NCBI GenBank assembly: GCA_050084985.1
Contig: JBITNC010000001.1
Coordinates: 56,978,001-57,042,000, forward strand
Reading direction: 5' to 3'
Origin: Nageia nagi
Taxonomy: Eukaryota; Pinophyta
Length of the DNA: 64,000 nucleotides
Shown here piece after piece: positions 45,617-59,142 of the stretch. Position 1 is the first letter of the stretch, and each line of letters begins with the position of its first letter. Both the position numbers and the translations under genes were made by a program. Below the pieces are notes generated by a model. That model searched no databases and had not been told where the DNA came from. It worked only from the letters and a program-made list of their open reading frames with translations.

Positions 45617-48539
45617 CTAAGCTTTCAGGAGGGGCTTGGTGAACAAATCAACAAAGTTCAAGGTGGATAGATAATACTCCAAGTGTATGATGCCATCAAG
45701 AACCTTCTCTTTAATAAAATGGTCATGTATTTCCATATATTTTATTCTCTGATGGAACATAGGATTCTTAGCCAAAGAAATAGTCAACTGATATCTGAAG
45801 AAATCAAAGATAAGCCACCTTACTCATGCCTAATTTCTTTTAGAAGATGCCTTAGCTAAATAGCTTCCTATGCTGTAACAGACATGGCACGATATTTAGC
45901 TTCTATGGTGGAAAAAGAAATAGTAAGATGCTTTTTGAAAGCCCAAGAGATAGCACCTGGAATCAATGCTAAACACATATGCAGAGGTTGATTTTCTATC
46001 ATCTCTATCTCCCCCATAGTCAGAATATAAGAATCTAGAGAGAATAAATGAGGGTAACTTATAATACTTAAGAGCAATATCTTTAGTCCCTGTAACATAC
46101 CTCAAGATTTGCTTAACAATATTGAGGTGCTCAACATATGATTTTTACATGAATTGTACAATCAAATTCACTGTAAAGGAAATATCTGGCTTGGATATAG
46201 TTGAATACAAAAAACCTACTAATTAATTGCTTTTAAGTTGTAGCATCAACTAACTAAAAGCTAGAGCTCAAAGAAATAATGATTCTAGAAGAGACTAAGA
46301 TTGCAACATATCTACACTCTTCCATTCCAAAGTTCTACAAGATGTTTGATATATACTTAGATTGATTGAGGTAAGTACAATCATTATATTGATACACTTG
46401 CATTCCAAGATAGTAGTGCAAGAGATCAAGATCAATCATTTCAAACATTACCTTAAGTTTGGCTATGAAGTTTTGAATGATTTCATCATTATTCTTAGTT
46501 ATCAAAAGATCATCCACATAAAGGAGAATTAAGACCACATCTTTTCTCTGATTGAGCATATATAGATCGAAGTCAGAAAAAACACTTGAAGAAACCAATA
46601 TTTGCAAAGTACCCTAAAATCTTCCTGTACCAGGCTCTAGGTGCTTGCTTGAGTCCATACAATGACTTCTTTAGCTTGCACATAAAGGATTATTTTCCTT
46701 CCATAATAAATCCTTCTAGTTGATTCATGAAGATTTCCACATCTAAGTCATCATTGAGAAATGCACTCTTAAAGTCAAGTTGAAAAACTTTCCATTCTTA
46801 AGCTATAGAAAGAGCAAGGATAATACTAACAGTAGGCATCTTTTCCATGAGAGCAAAGGTTTCCTCATTTCTAAGCAAAGCCTTTGGTTACTAACCTTGC
46901 CTTATATTTCTCAATATCCCCAACTGAATTGAACTTGACCTTGTAGATCCACTTATTGCTAATCACATTCTTCTCATTGAGATAAGGAACCAAATCCCAA
47001 GTTTCATTTTTCATAAGCACCTCATACTCCACTTTCATGGCTTCCATCCAACACTCATGCTTAGAAGCTTCTTTGAAGGTTGAGGGCTCATGCTTATTGC
47101 CAATCTTTGCAAATAAGGATTTGTTCAAGGTCATGTTCCTAGTTACCCTTTATGTTGGAGAATTTTGTTCTTAAGGTGACTTATCTACATCACTATATAA
47201 CCAATTAAGTGCAAATGAAGAGTCCTTTACATCATCAACATCCTCATTAGAAGCAGATTCTTCAAGAAGTTCATTAAACTTTACATATTTTGAAATAAAC
47301 ATAACTTTGTAAGATGGAGAGTAGAGCCTATAGTCTTTATGCTGAATATCATAATCCATAAAGATATATTTTTTAGCTCTTTTATCCAATTTTTTTCTTT
47401 TCTTAGAAATAATGTAGGAGAATGCTTCATAACCAAACACCCTAAGGTGTGAAATGTTAGGTTTTTTCTTAACCATGTCTCAAAAGGAGTTTTACCCAGA
47501 ATAGCTTTTGTGGGACACCTATTCAAGGTGTAAATAGTATTGCTCATAGGTTCACCCCACAAAAAATTAGGAAGATTACCTAGCATGCATCTAGCCATTT
47601 TCATAATTATCCTATTTTTCCTTTCAACAACACTATTTTGTTGAGGAGTGTATGGAATTATAAATTGCCTATTGATTCCATACTTAGCACAATAGTCATT
47701 GAATTCATTATTGTTATATTCTTTTCCATTATTTGATCTCAACATCTTGATTTCAAGGTTAGTTTTATTCTCAATAAAGGCCTTAAAAACCTTAAAACTC
47801 TCAAAATTTTGATCCTTATGATCAAGTAGATACCCAAAGGTCATCCTATTAAAGTCATCAATGAAGGTCAAGATGTAAGATGCTCCTCCAAGTGACTTAG
47901 TTTAAAACGAACCCATCAAATCTGAATGCACAAGTTAAGGAGGTTAAGATGCTCTTATTACTTTATCTTTTTCAAACTTTTTTTTATGCATCTTACCAAG
48001 AATGAACTTTTCACATAGACCAATCGAAGGAGAAATTGAAGGCAAACTTTTTATAAGTTCTTGGTCTTTCATGACTTGAATACTCTTATGGTTATGGTGC
48101 CCTAAATGTTGGTGCCAAATATTGCCTCTAGAACACACACTTGTAGCAAGACACATATTTGATAGAACTTGATCCATAATGTAGAGATCATCTTTCACTA
48201 ATCCTTTAACCAACATGGCAAGTCCTTTCTTAATGATCCAAGATTGAGATTCGAACTCAAAAGAGTACCCTTTTCTAGCAACTTGGATCATGGAGAGAAG
48301 GTTCATCCTAAGCTTGGGAACATAAAGCACATTGTCAAGAACCTTCCCATGAATCAACACACTCCTAATTCCTTTAACTTCAAGGGTAGAGTTATCACTT
48401 ATCACAACCACATCTTTTCTATACTTGTGAAAATTTTCAAACTTTTTCTTTTCAAAGCATAGGTAATTAGTGCAATGAGAATTAATAATCTAATCAGATG
48501 AGAAAGAGCGGGACATGGAGTAGAGTGACACAACAAAAT
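45617..48539 (-). pseudogene. Copia A2 pol, broken
   Basis: Domains on the minus strand in Copia order. Protease: damaged near 48490. Gag-pre-integrase: NIWHQHLGHHNHKSIQVM (about 48130), within a frame open for 155 codons. Integrase: a 196-codon frame with LRSNNGKEYNNNEF (second catalytic Asp changed to Asn), IPYTPQQNSVVERKNR and CMLGNLPNFLWGEPM. Reverse transcriptase: NKWIYKVKFNSVGDIEKYKA (about 46950) and intact LLYVDDLLIT (about 46510). RNase H: from about 46100 to the typical end LFTKPLLKA, TAG at 45619-45617. There are at least five frame breaks. Confidence 0.87.
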
Positions 48540-49460
48540 CAACTTAAATATTTTTCTTTCCTTTGAAGTTCTTTACATTTTTATTACATTTGTTCTTTTC
48601 CTCTCTTTTCTTTTTATAGCAATAAATTTCTTTGTGACCTTGGATGCCATAATAGTTACAATTACCATCAAACTTTTTTTTAGGATATGAATTGTTTACT
48701 TTACTTTTCCAATCTCTTTACTTGAAGTGGTTATTATTGCCATTATTCCTGATGTTGTATCCATTACCTCTTTTCTCAAACCTTTTGGAGGAAGAAGGAT
48801 AAGATTTCTTTTGATGGTTGAACTTCTCCTTAAAAGGAGTTTTGGTTGCTTCTAGAGTAACATTACTATCTTTTGGAGAAGAAATCAACACCTTTTTGTT
48901 AAGGGTTTTCTCATGTTTCAAAAGAAGCCTAGAAAGGTTTTTAAGGGAGAAGACTTCTTCTTCATTATCAAGCCTTATTTCCATAACTATCACAAAGTTT
49001 CCAAACTTTGAAGAATGATGAAGACCATGAACTCATTATTAATCTAATTACACCTACAAGCAATAAGTTGGATCCTTAGGTCAATGATTTTGTTCAAGTA
49101 GATAGCCACATTTTCACCTTCCCTTTGATGAGATTGAAGCAACTTTTGGAGAATAGTAAACTTTCTTAAAAACTTTGAACTAAGGTAGATTTACTTAAGC
49201 TTATCCTAAGTTTCTTTTATCAAGGTTGAAGAGGAAATCATTAAGAGCACACCATCTAAAATTGCATGAAAGATCATGGAGGTTGCCAATTCATTCTTTA
49301 TAGTGTAAGCCTCTAATGCCTTTTCATCTATAGGAGGTATAAGGTTCTCATTTATTGTTTGCCAAATCTTCCTTGCTTGCAATTTAGCTCTCATATGTGG
49401 TTTCCAAATACCAAAGTTGGAACCATCAAGAATGTGTTTGGGTAAAAAGGATTCTCCCAT
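48540..49460 (-). pseudogene. Copia A2 gag, broken
   Basis: Starts MGESFLPKHILDGSNF at 49460 and is open for 84 codons. After a damaged stretch it resumes at 48993 (MIVMEIRLDNEEEVFSLKNL) with the Asn-rich linker. The zinc knuckle reads CNYYGIQGHKEIYC (about 48650), its second Cys changed to Tyr and with one codon altered near the His. Comparison with A1 shows independent decay. Confidence 0.82.
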
Positions 49461-52051
49461 TTGCTACATAAAAATGTAAAAAAATAATAAGTATGTGGTT
49501 CAATAAATAACTTTACATGTTATATTTAATTAACTATGCTTGCTTTGATTCAGAAGTGCAAATATTTAACAACTCAAATATACATCCCTTATACCCAAAT
49601 ACATTTTTCATCTCAAAAATCGTAGATGGAGAGTGACATTGTTGAAGCTTGTTATCTTGTATAAAAATTAGGCCTTCACCTGGATGCCCACATAAGAGGA
49701 GCCCAAGTACTAACAATCCTCAACCAGTTCCCCTCGATTAGTATTCTACTCTCACAAAGAGAAGTACCTACTATTTTCTAAGGCTATGATGTTTATTGGA
49801 TTGGCCAAATTATTAATCTTGATTAGGTTTCAAGTTGTCCTCCTAGGTTATCAGGATAATCTCTGAATTGATGTGTGGACATGTGGTATCACTACACACA
49901 TGTTTGTTCACCTATTGGAGTTATGTCTAGATCAACAGAGGACTTAGAGGCAATTGAGAAGTACAAATTTTTTACCATTTGGATTGTCATACTTAAAAGC
50001 TTTAGTCTACCTATCCTCACCTTATGGCTCCCCAAACAAGTCATGTTACAGAATGTATGTGCAAATGTGTTCATTTTAGGAGGTTGCTCATTTCAATGTT
50101 TGCATTTTTATTTGCATAAGCAAATAAAATAAAAGTATGAAACATGAAGTAAAATGCATAAAAAATCATCCATTTATAGCTTGGAACTTAAGAGTTTAAT
50201 GGGTTTTGTTTATTAGCCCCTAAAGGACATCTTTACATAGGACCATAATTAACTTTGCATAGAAAAAAAATGCCTCATAATTTGCACAAGTATATTATAT
50301 TTGCATAAGAAAACATTTAGCATGCATAAATCCCATAGCTTAAAAAAATTTTAAGTAATAAGCATGTATCACTAACTTAAAAAAAATTAAGTAAGCATGC
50401 ATAATTCCATAACTTAAAAAAAATTTAAGCATGCATTATTTCCATATGTCACATGCATTAATTTTATAAATTTCAAAGAGGCATAGACATGCATTATTTT
50501 CATAAAAGTCCATTCATAACTTTGAATAAGGAATTTATCAAAGAATTTGCATAAAAAAAATTCCAAAGATCTAAAAAAACAAATTTAAGTAAAAAATTCA
50601 TAAACATTCCCCCATTTTTTACTTAAAAAAAATGTTTAGTTTAAAAAATTGCATGTTTACTTAAAAAATAAATTTAAGTAAAGATCTAATAACTTTATGT
50701 AGAATTCAAAAGAGAGTATTGAAAAATATAATTTTCTACTTAAAGTAAGGTTGAGCATTTAGTGTAAAGCAAGGAGGCTTATTTGAGTATTCAAACAAAA
50801 AAAGGAAAAGAAAAGGAAGAGGCTACGGGTTTGAGGTGCAGAGGTGAGAACTGAAGGAAGAGGGAGGGGCGAACAACATGTGGCATGCTAACCATCTCCA
50901 ATCCCACTAAACAAGGGTCATTGCAAAATGAAAAAAAGAGGGGCAGATAGGTGATATATGCATCAACAGTTAAAAAGTTGTAAGATGGGCAGATTCACAT
51001 TAAGATCTATAGGGTGCAGAGGCAAGGGTTGATAAAGGTGTTGGTAAGTGGCAGTGGGCTAATAAGCGATAGATGTGAGACCTGATTGGGATATTTGTTT
51101 CCACCTCCTTAGCTTCTCCTAAATGGAGAGGTCACATGGCACATAAAATGGAGGCTAGTTGGGTTGCCAGGTAGACTTGCAATCCAAGCATAAGGGATAT
51201 ATAGGAGAAGATCAGGCATCCAACTCATGGTGCAAGTAGAAGGGGCTGACGATGAAGAAGACTGGGCATCCAACTCATGGTGCAAGCAAAAGGAACTGAT
51301 GATGGAGGAGACTGGGCATCCAACTTGTAGTGCAAATAAAGGGGCCGACAATGGAGGAGACCAAATGGTCAAAACAAAATATCAGGATTTTATTACTAAC
51401 AATCCAATACTTTAATTTGGAGATCCTAAATATTTTGTAGTGGCTATGCAATGCTATTACCTATTGGGTTGGTTTGAGGCCACCAAAAAAAATACTTTGA
51501 ATATATATTTAAAAAAAATTTTGTTTATATATAAAAAAAGGCTACATTTTTATATATAAAAAAGGCTTATTTATAGCTTCTTTTTGTTTTTTTTAGCTAT
51601 GTTTGAAACTTTTGTAAATAGATAACAAGTACTATAAAAGAAAAATATTTTCCTCCCCTTTTTTATATAAAAATTATATATATATATATATATATTAAAA
51701 GAAAATACATTCTTTTTATTATAACATTTCTTAACAAAATGTTTAAATTTTTTTTGCATCTTTTATTAAAAAATATAACATATTATTGCTATATTATAAA
51801 CAAGTTTATAAAAAATATTGCAACCATCAAAATAGTCTTAGTAAAAAAAATTCATAGCAATAACATGTAAATATATTCTCTTAAAAGGAATGGATTAGCT
51901 CATAACAAAAGGAAGTTAAAAACATAATGAAATAATCCAAAAATAACCAAGAAGGAAGGAATTTATACCTTGTCTTGAGTTTACCTCAACAATGAAGTGT
52001 AAGATAAGGAATGAAGACCTTCAAGATGTTGAAAAAGAGCCTCCACGCTAG
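49461..52051 (-). other. Long untranslated leader of Copia A2
   Basis: About 2.6 kb, collinear with the A1 leader at both ends. Its middle (about 50770-51420) differs from A1 and contains the 50-bp triple repeat. An AT microsatellite lies at about 51673-51696, and diverged repeats with CTTAAAAAAAWTTAAG words lie at 50326-50450. Confidence 0.6.
51216..51364. repeat. Three tandem copies of a 50-bp unit in the A2 leader
   Basis: Copies start at 51216, 51266 and 51316, each with GCATCCAACT, a TGCAA block and a GGAGGAGAC or GAAGAAGAC end. Read on the minus strand one frame (51372-51109) stays open through all three, but the unit is not a multiple of three bases and no known protein fits. Confidence 0.85.
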
Positions 52052-52063
52052 GCTATGATACCA
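52052..52063 (-). promoter_or_regulatory. Primer-binding site of Copia A2
   Basis: TGGTATCATAGC on the minus strand, one mismatch from the tRNA-Met site in A1, two bases from the LTR. Confidence 0.85.
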
Positions 52064-52065
52064 AA

Positions 52066-52565
52066 TGAGAGAATTGAAGTATAACATGAACAACTTTAAA
52101 CTCCAAATATCACATGAAATCTCACAATACACATCTAACAAACTCACAAAGCAATCTCACAAAGATAACACAAGATGTAAGTGGTTCCTCCAACTAGGAG
52201 TACATCCACTAACTAGATCTCACTTCATTCATAAATATGAATCTCTTACAATTATATTAACTCATTTCCTAAACACTATCCTATAGCATAGCTTTACTCC
52301 ACAAATTGATGTGTGATCACAAATAGGGAGCCTTCTATTTATAAGCCAAAATCCCTCTTTGGATCACCCTTTTATCCAATGTACAAAAGCATGACATGCA
52401 CATCCTTTTACCCAAGGGGCATGCTCATGACATGGAGTGTAGGACAAGTTACATTATCATATTCACTTAAATACTTAAGGTATCAAATGATAACCTTAAT
52501 TATTAGTGAACTTACATAGAATATTATTACATAACCTTTACAATAATGCATTATACATTCCAACA
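52066..52565 (-). repeat. 5' LTR of Copia A2
   Basis: On the minus strand starts TGTTGGAATG and ends TCAATTCTCTCA. The hairpin is at 52464-52508. Confidence 0.92.
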
Positions 52566-52570
52566 TATAT

Positions 52571-53067
52571 GTACTTACCTATGTGTAGATCTTTGGAGTA
52601 TAAAAATTATACTTACTGTGAGCTCAATGTTGAAGCTACTCAGAAACTCAACGATGACATTGAATAATCATCGAATGTTATTGTTGAATTATTGAGCTAT
52701 AATGACATGAAATTTTGAGCAATACAATTAAGAAAATATTATTTAGATTTGATATTTTATTATGTTGAAATGGTGAAATTGAATCTTAAGGATTCCTTCT
52801 AAATGAACCAACTTGATTTATGTGGAAACTCTTTATATAGATCAAAATTGGATTGATTTTGAAACTTATTGATTAAAGGTAAAAGAACTCTTGATCAATG
52901 ATTAGATAAAATTTCAAAATTTGCTTAGTTAATATATCTACCCATCATTGGTGTTGTTATGGTAGAGGGAAATTTTTATAATGAATATGAAAGAATAATT
53001 TAATAGTAACTATTGAGCAAATTTTATACCAAAAATAAGAAACTAACATTAACATGACTAAAATTGA
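52571..53067. other. AT-rich spacer
   Basis: No gene seen between the A2 target duplication and the gypsy remnant. Confidence 0.5.
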
Positions 53068-55900
53068 TCAAGCATAGAATTGTTTGAGATGCATACCAAT
53101 GGTTGGATATTTACCTTTTTTGTTATAAGAAGTTTGCAATTTATATGCCTCTTTTTCATGCTTAGTTATGAAATTGTATAGTCCAATCCAATTGGAATTA
53201 AACTTCCCTAGCTTATCTTCCTTCTTTTCCTTGGTCTTGTGATGATTTTCCTTTAGAACTAGATCACCAACTTTGAATCCCTTCATCTTTATTTTCTTGC
53301 TATAAGCTTTTTTTATCTAATTTTAGTATATTATTATATGTTATAAAGCATTAATTCTTTTCTCATCAATTCTTTTAAATTACCTTAACCTTGCTACACA
53401 TTCATATTATTCATTTATGATTCCTTCTAGTGAAATTCTTAAGGATGGAATTTCAAGCTCCAAAGGAATAACAACTTCATCTTTATATATAAACGAGTAC
53501 AAGGTGTATCCTATAACTAACTTGATACTTATTCTATAAGCCCACAAAATCATATGGCAACTTCTCATGCCAATCTTTGTCATGCTTTTGAACCATATTG
53601 TAAAGCACCTTGATAATAGCTTTGTTGGTAGCTTTAACCTCACCATTGCCTATTGTATAGTATAGAGAAGAAATCTTTTTCTTAATGTATAATAACTCAC
53701 AACTTTTTTTCACCACTTTACTTATTAGGTTCAAGCCATTGTCCATGAAAATTTGAGAGGAAACACCAAATCTAGCAATGGTATTGTTAATTAGGAGCTT
53801 CATAATTTAGGGACATTTTGAGGATCTAAATGGATATGCTTCTACCCATTTTATGAAATACAAAGTATCTATAATAATTAACTTATATTCTTCTCTTGAT
53901 TTTGAATTGATTAATACACTAATTAATTCAATATCCTATATATAAAATGGCCAAGGAAAAACCATTATGTGAAGCTCTTAGGAGGGGGTGAATTGTACAT
54001 TTGCATGTCATTGACATTTTGCATATTTTATGATATGTATACCATAATATTTTTTTATTAACAATCAATAATAACTCATTCCTAGAAGCTTATGATAAAT
54101 GGACTTACCATTGAAATGACCTCCATTTTGTCCATCGTGTTCTTGTTCCATTACTTTGTTAGCCTCTTCTTAGAGTAAACACCAAAGTGAAGCACCTTTA
54201 TAGGATCTTTTATATAAGATATGATTAGTGAGAACATAATTACAATAATCTTCTCAAGCCTTATCTTTTACTTAGGTTTAAATTTGATAGGTATTATGCC
54301 ATCTTTGAGAAAAACATAGATGTCTTTGTACCAAGCATCATGAGGAACAACAAAACATGAGAAAGGATCTTTTAGAATAAAATTTATATTGAGGTATTCA
54401 TCAGGGAAATAAGATGGTTTCTTTAAACTCTTTATTATCATAATGATATCCTCATCATCAATGGGGATTAGGTTAAGGAATCTACATTAGCGATGTCATC
54501 AACAAATTTATCATTTTTTCTTGAGATATTCTCAATGTTGACTTATCAAAATTCTTCATAATCAATTCTTCAACCATTTATTTGTAAGGAATCAACTTCT
54601 CATTATTGGTATTGTAGAATCTATTAATTTGATTTATGATTAACTAAGAATCACCAAAGATATTTACCTTTCAAGATTTGAGCAATATCGTAGCCTTAAT
54701 GCCCATAATTATAGCCTCATATCCCAACTCATTTTATGCATTTTCAACCATCAAAATTAAAATTCCATTAATCTTATTCTTGATCAACAAAACTAACAAA
54801 TTCATATGAGAATTCCTCATTAACTTTTGATTCATCTTGGTATGGAGTCTCAACCAAAAAACTTACTATTACTAGACCTTTAATTACCTTTTGATGCATG
54901 AAAATGAGATCAAATTCTTGTAATAATATTACCCACTTTATAGCTCTACCTCAGAGATGAGGGTTTGAAAGAAGACATCTTAGGGGATCAGCTTAGGCAA
55001 TGATAAAGGTTATCATATAATGCCTCATTTGTTTGTAGAATATGCTATTACACAGCATAGATTTTCTATTGGTATATATTATCTCACATCCTATTAATAT
55101 TTTACTTATGCACTAGATTTATATTTCTTTATTATATCCATATTTTAGAGCAACCATTACCCTTAAGGCTTTTATTGTAACTAAAATGTATAGTTGCAAA
55201 GGTATAGAATTATCAACAAAAGCTAAAATAGGAGTATTAAGGAGTTACCTTTTAATATCATCAAAAATCTTATTGAAATTTATCATCCCAAATAAATTTG
55301 ACATCCTTCTTGAGGAAATTACTATAGGGAGCACTTTTTTAAGCCAATTGGGTAATAAGTCTTATTATGCTTTGGATTTTTTTTTGGAAACTTTTGATCT
55401 CTTTAAGGTTCATTAGAGGAAATATTTTTGATATTGATTTTACTTTCTTTTGATCTAATTCAATTCCTCTTTTTGAGATAATAAATCCAAGAAGTTTTTC
55501 ACAACAAATACCATATATACACTTTTGAGGCTTTAAGTTTAGCTTATAGTCTCTTAATCTCTGAAATACAATATTTAAATCTTTGAGATGGTCCTCCTTA
55601 TTATTTTATTTGGATAAGATATCATCTACATAAAATTCCATATTATGATGGATGAGATCATGAAATATTGACACCATAACTCTTTAATAAGTTGCCACTA
55701 CACTCTTGAGAGTAAAGGGAATCATGACATAACAAAAGTTTCCTCAAGGAAATATGATGGAAATATTATGTTGATCATTTAATTTTATTCTAATATGGTT
55801 ATATCTTGATAAATCATATATAAAAGATATAATTTCATTTCTAATTATGAAATATACAATCATGTCAATATGTGAAAAAAGGGAAATTATCTTTAGGACA
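53068..55900 (-). pseudogene. Decayed Ty3/gypsy pol (RT, RNase H, integrase), no LTRs found
   Basis: On the minus strand from 55900 down, across many stops and frameshifts. RT palm: SRYNHIRIKLNDQH and FYVDDILS (about 55640). RT end: LGFIISKRGIELDQKKV (about 55480). RNase H remnants: about 54900-54400. Integrase zinc-region remnants: about 54200-54000. Integrase core: FIKWVEAYPF, ARFGVSSQIFMDNGLNL and NKAIIKVLYNMVQKHDKDW (53850-53600). Integrase C-terminus: KVGDLVLKENHHKTKEKK and the end MHLKQFYA (53286-53068). RT before integrase defines Ty3/gypsy, and the sequence style suggests the Tat/Athila branch. It is clearly the oldest pol in the window. Confidence 0.8.
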
Positions 55901-56706
55901 TTGTAAACACCTAAAAGTAATTTTCTAGTTATTTTAAAATCATATTTATGGTATCTAATAGAAAATTATTTGAATGATGCAAATATCAAGACTAATGTGC
56001 TAATAATATACTAATAAAGGCTAATACCCTTAATCATGATTATATTTAGAATTATCTTCAGAATATCATTAGTATTACATGTTCTCCTAGAATTATCCTG
56101 AGATTATTAATATTATTTCATATTCTTGGGATATTGGTTAATAATTTTTCTCTTATTTTGTAAGGAATAAAAGGAGGAGCAAGACATGACATTCCTTATC
56201 AAATTCTTACCCAATCTAGATAGGTCGAATGAGAGAATCATACACCCAATACTACTACTTTCTAATATCTTTCAACACCATCTATCTTATGATATGTCAC
56301 ACTCTCTTGCTTTTGAATAATTTTTAATTTATGTTCATTATCTAAGACTACAAAAAGGATGATGATGATAGAGTTAATACACTACAATGACAATGTCAAG
56401 GGAGTTGTTTAGAGAGAGTTAGAGTGAGAGATTTGAACTGTGATGAACCTAGACCTAGGGTATTGCATATCTAATTTTTTTTAATCGTAGATATGATCCA
56501 ATCCACATTTTAATACACTCATATCATTAAGGATGTCTTCTAATTAGGTGAACACATTCTTGATTATATTCCTTAAATCTTGAATGCTATTACACCATGT
56601 AGATAATATTTAAGTATGCTTATTTATTATTTATAATAATAATTTATTGTATACATTTTTTATGAACTCATATCACCAGAATAAAAAGGGCCTTTTGTGG
56701 TGGTTT
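55901..56706. other. AT-rich spacer
   Basis: Contains no recognised gene. It may include the gag side of the gypsy remnant, decayed beyond recognition. Confidence 0.4.
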
Positions 56707-56711
56707 ATAAT

Positions 56712-57318
56712 TGATCCAGGTGGATATTGGTGACCATCCACCTATTCCACTTGGGCTCCCACCATTGTCTCTTTTAGTTTGTCAGTTTTGGCATAACTTA
56801 CTATTTTTAGCAATTTTTTGGGTCCTAAACTTCCGAAGCTATTTTGAGGCCCTAAATGATGTTTTTTGGGCTTCATCATTTTTCAATTCATAAAATGATA
56901 TTCATATCTTAAGTTGTAGTCCTCGAATAGATCTTTCCAATGAGGTATCATGTGCATCAAACAGAGATAGTATGCAAAAGTTACGTCCCTAGGAAGTTGA
57001 CACACCAATTTACCCAAACGGGGTCCATAGTTTTGGCACTTCATCTCCTAAGGTTAGGTTTTTGGGATGTTTAGGGTTCTCCATTATTTCTCAATAATAA
57101 ATAGGCCCTCGAGCCTCATTGTAATAGAGTTTGAAAGCCTATAGTCGCAACATCTCTTCTCAGAGATAGCTACTAGTGCTCTAGCTAGTTTTCTTTCCAT
57201 TCTGTCTGTAAGCAAATTTCATTCTATGACATTAATGGAATGAAGTGTTATTTCCGCTGCATCTCTATATTTATAGTTATATGTTTATTCTATTGCATTC
57301 CTACATAAATTCGGATCA
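56712..57318 (+). repeat. 5' LTR of the deleted gypsy element
   Basis: Starts TGATCCAGG and ends ATTCGGATCA, giving inverted TGATCC/GGATCA ends. TATA-like AATAATAAATAGGCCC lies near 57090-57106. Confidence 0.9.
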
Positions 57319-57319
57319 G

Positions 57320-57333
57320 TGGTATCAGAGTGG
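57320..57333 (+). promoter_or_regulatory. Primer-binding site of the deleted gypsy element
   Basis: TGGTATCAGAGTGG one base after the LTR, complementary to initiator tRNA-Met over its first 11 bases. Confidence 0.85.
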
Positions 57334-57360
57334 TCTGCTTTTTTCTTGATCCTTCTTTGC

Positions 57361-58495
57361 ATGTCCCCAACGAGGTCAGGGTATAAGGAGCTAGGGCTTG
57401 ATCTGGTGGAACCTTTGCAAGATCAACCTCGCAAACCTCGATGGATGCCCATGGGGGATGAAAAGAAAGATGAGGGAGCAAGAGATCCTATCAAAATATT
57501 ACTCGAGGAGGCCCTTGAAACACAAAGGAATGCGATGATGGATAACTTTGCTCATATCCTTCAACGACTGCCCATTGGTAATGCATTTGCATCCAGTAGC
57601 CACTCTGGCATTGCAACTCCTTTTAAGGTACAAGTAAATTTTGACATTCCCATATTTGAGGGTCAAATATATGCCGATGTTGTAGATAGATGGTTGAATC
57701 TATTAGAAGGATATTTCTCTGTGCATGACTTTTCAGATAGGGAGAAGATTATTTTTGCACTCCTCAAAGCTACCCCCCATGTTAAGGACTAGTGGGAAAC
57801 CTATTGTGAGAACAAGGACCAGATAGAACCCTCTCTATTCTCAGCTACACCAACTTGGAATTATTTCTGATATGCCATAAAGGAACAGTACTATCTTATG
57901 GGGAGCTATGAGGATAAGTACAACGCTACGACAACAAAGGGATCAAGATGTGCATGAGCTAACGAATCTGTTCCATACCCTATGCACAAAGTTGGGTATC
58001 AAAGATTCGGAGAAACATTTGGTGATAAAGTATTGTAGTTGTCTACACAAATACATTTAGGAGGAAATGGAGTTCCTTAACATCTCCTCACTTGGTATGG
58101 CATATCGATATGCTACCAAGATTGAGCAAAAATTCAAACAGAAGAAGTGAGACTTTGGATCTGCAAATCAAAAGCCACAACAAAAGAACAACACCACAAA
58201 GCCAAAGAAGGACACAGGAAAGTGGTGTGAGTTCCATAAGAGCTCCACTCACAACACAAGTGAGTGTCGGGCCAAGCAGTTGCTAGTGGCTGAGATGAGG
58301 GCATCTGAGTCAGATGCATGCTCTAACTCTGAATTAGAACTTGAAAAGGGGAATGAAACTAGGAAACAAATTATTGATGTAGATCCCAATGCCATTATTG
58401 CCACTATAAAGGTCCATAAGGAGGAATTGGAAGATCCAGAGGAGGAGGAACGTCTCTTCCACTCCCAGATGTGGGTAAAGGGCTCCCCTGTATAG
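57361..58495 (+). pseudogene. Gypsy gag with zinc knuckle, broken
   Basis: Begins MSPTRSGYKELGLDL at 57361 and is open to TAG 57790-57792, including the gag region VNFDIPIFEGQIYADVVDRW. Downstream it continues in shifting frames. A knuckle-like CEFHKSSTHNTSEC is seen at about 58225, then a frame (58280-58495) with the acidic stretch DPEEEERLFHSQMWVKG. That frame ends at TAG 58493-58495, most simply a CAG codon mutated. Confidence 0.8.
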
Positions 58496-59142
58496 TTCCT
58501 TATCGATAATGGGAGCCAAAAGAACCTCATTTTAGTAGACACCATGAAGCGGTTGGGCTTGCCGACCATCGCTCACCCACATCCATACACCATTGGGTGG
58601 CTTCACCAAGGACGAGATCTTCGCATCAACCAACAGTGTCACCTTCCCTATAGCATCAAGCCCTTCACAGATGAGGTATTATGTGATGTTGCTCTTATTG
58701 ATGCTACTGATGTATTATTAGGACAACCATACTTGTGGAAGCATCATGTTATGTATGAGTCTCGACCTCGTGTTATTATTATTACTTTGGGAAATAAGTT
58801 GTACAGGATACCAGAGGTAACACCTCCTACGGCTAACTCTTTGGTTACTGCAAAATAATGCAGTAAGCTCATTTCTCAAACTAAGAAATTTGCTTTCCTA
58901 ATGATCTGCCCCCAGGGAAAGAAGAAGACTATGGCCATGACCTCTAGACAGGGCCCCTCTGCACAACAACAACAAATGGATAAGGTTGTGGAGGAGTACG
59001 GGGACATCTTCACCTCACCCATAGGGGTTCCTCTACACTATCAGGTCAAGCACCTGATTGATCTAACCCTAGGTGCACCGCTACCTAATGGACCAATCTA
59101 TCGGTGCTCTATTTTGGAAAATAATGAAATTAAGAGGCAAAT
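58496..59142 (+). pseudogene. Gypsy aspartic protease and start of RT
   Basis: Directly follows the gag frame. FLIDNGSQKNLI (58496) is the protease active site, where the usual DSG is DNG. The protease body follows (MKRLGLPTIAHPHPYTIGW to VLLGQPYLWKHH), with TAA at 58856. A second frame (58901-59142) contains MDKVVEEYGDIFTSP and ends CSILENNEIKRQI, the conserved lead-in to the RT domain, where the coding sequence breaks off. Confidence 0.82.

Larger units (their letters stand above)
44339..52565 (-). mobile_element. Ty1/Copia LTR retrotransposon, copy A2 (complete, inactive)
   Basis: Same family as A1 but on the minus strand: 8.2 kb, LTRs of 500 bp about 93% identical to each other by hand count. 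The 5-bp target duplication TATAT is exact (44334-44338 and 52566-52570). The order from 52565 down is LTR, primer-binding site, leader of about 2.6 kb, gag, pol, spacer, polypurine tract, LTR. Several domains are better preserved than in A1. Confidence 0.92.

Noticed and set aside
51673-51696. TA microsatellite
   Set aside because: Common slippage product inside the A2 leader; nothing further to report.
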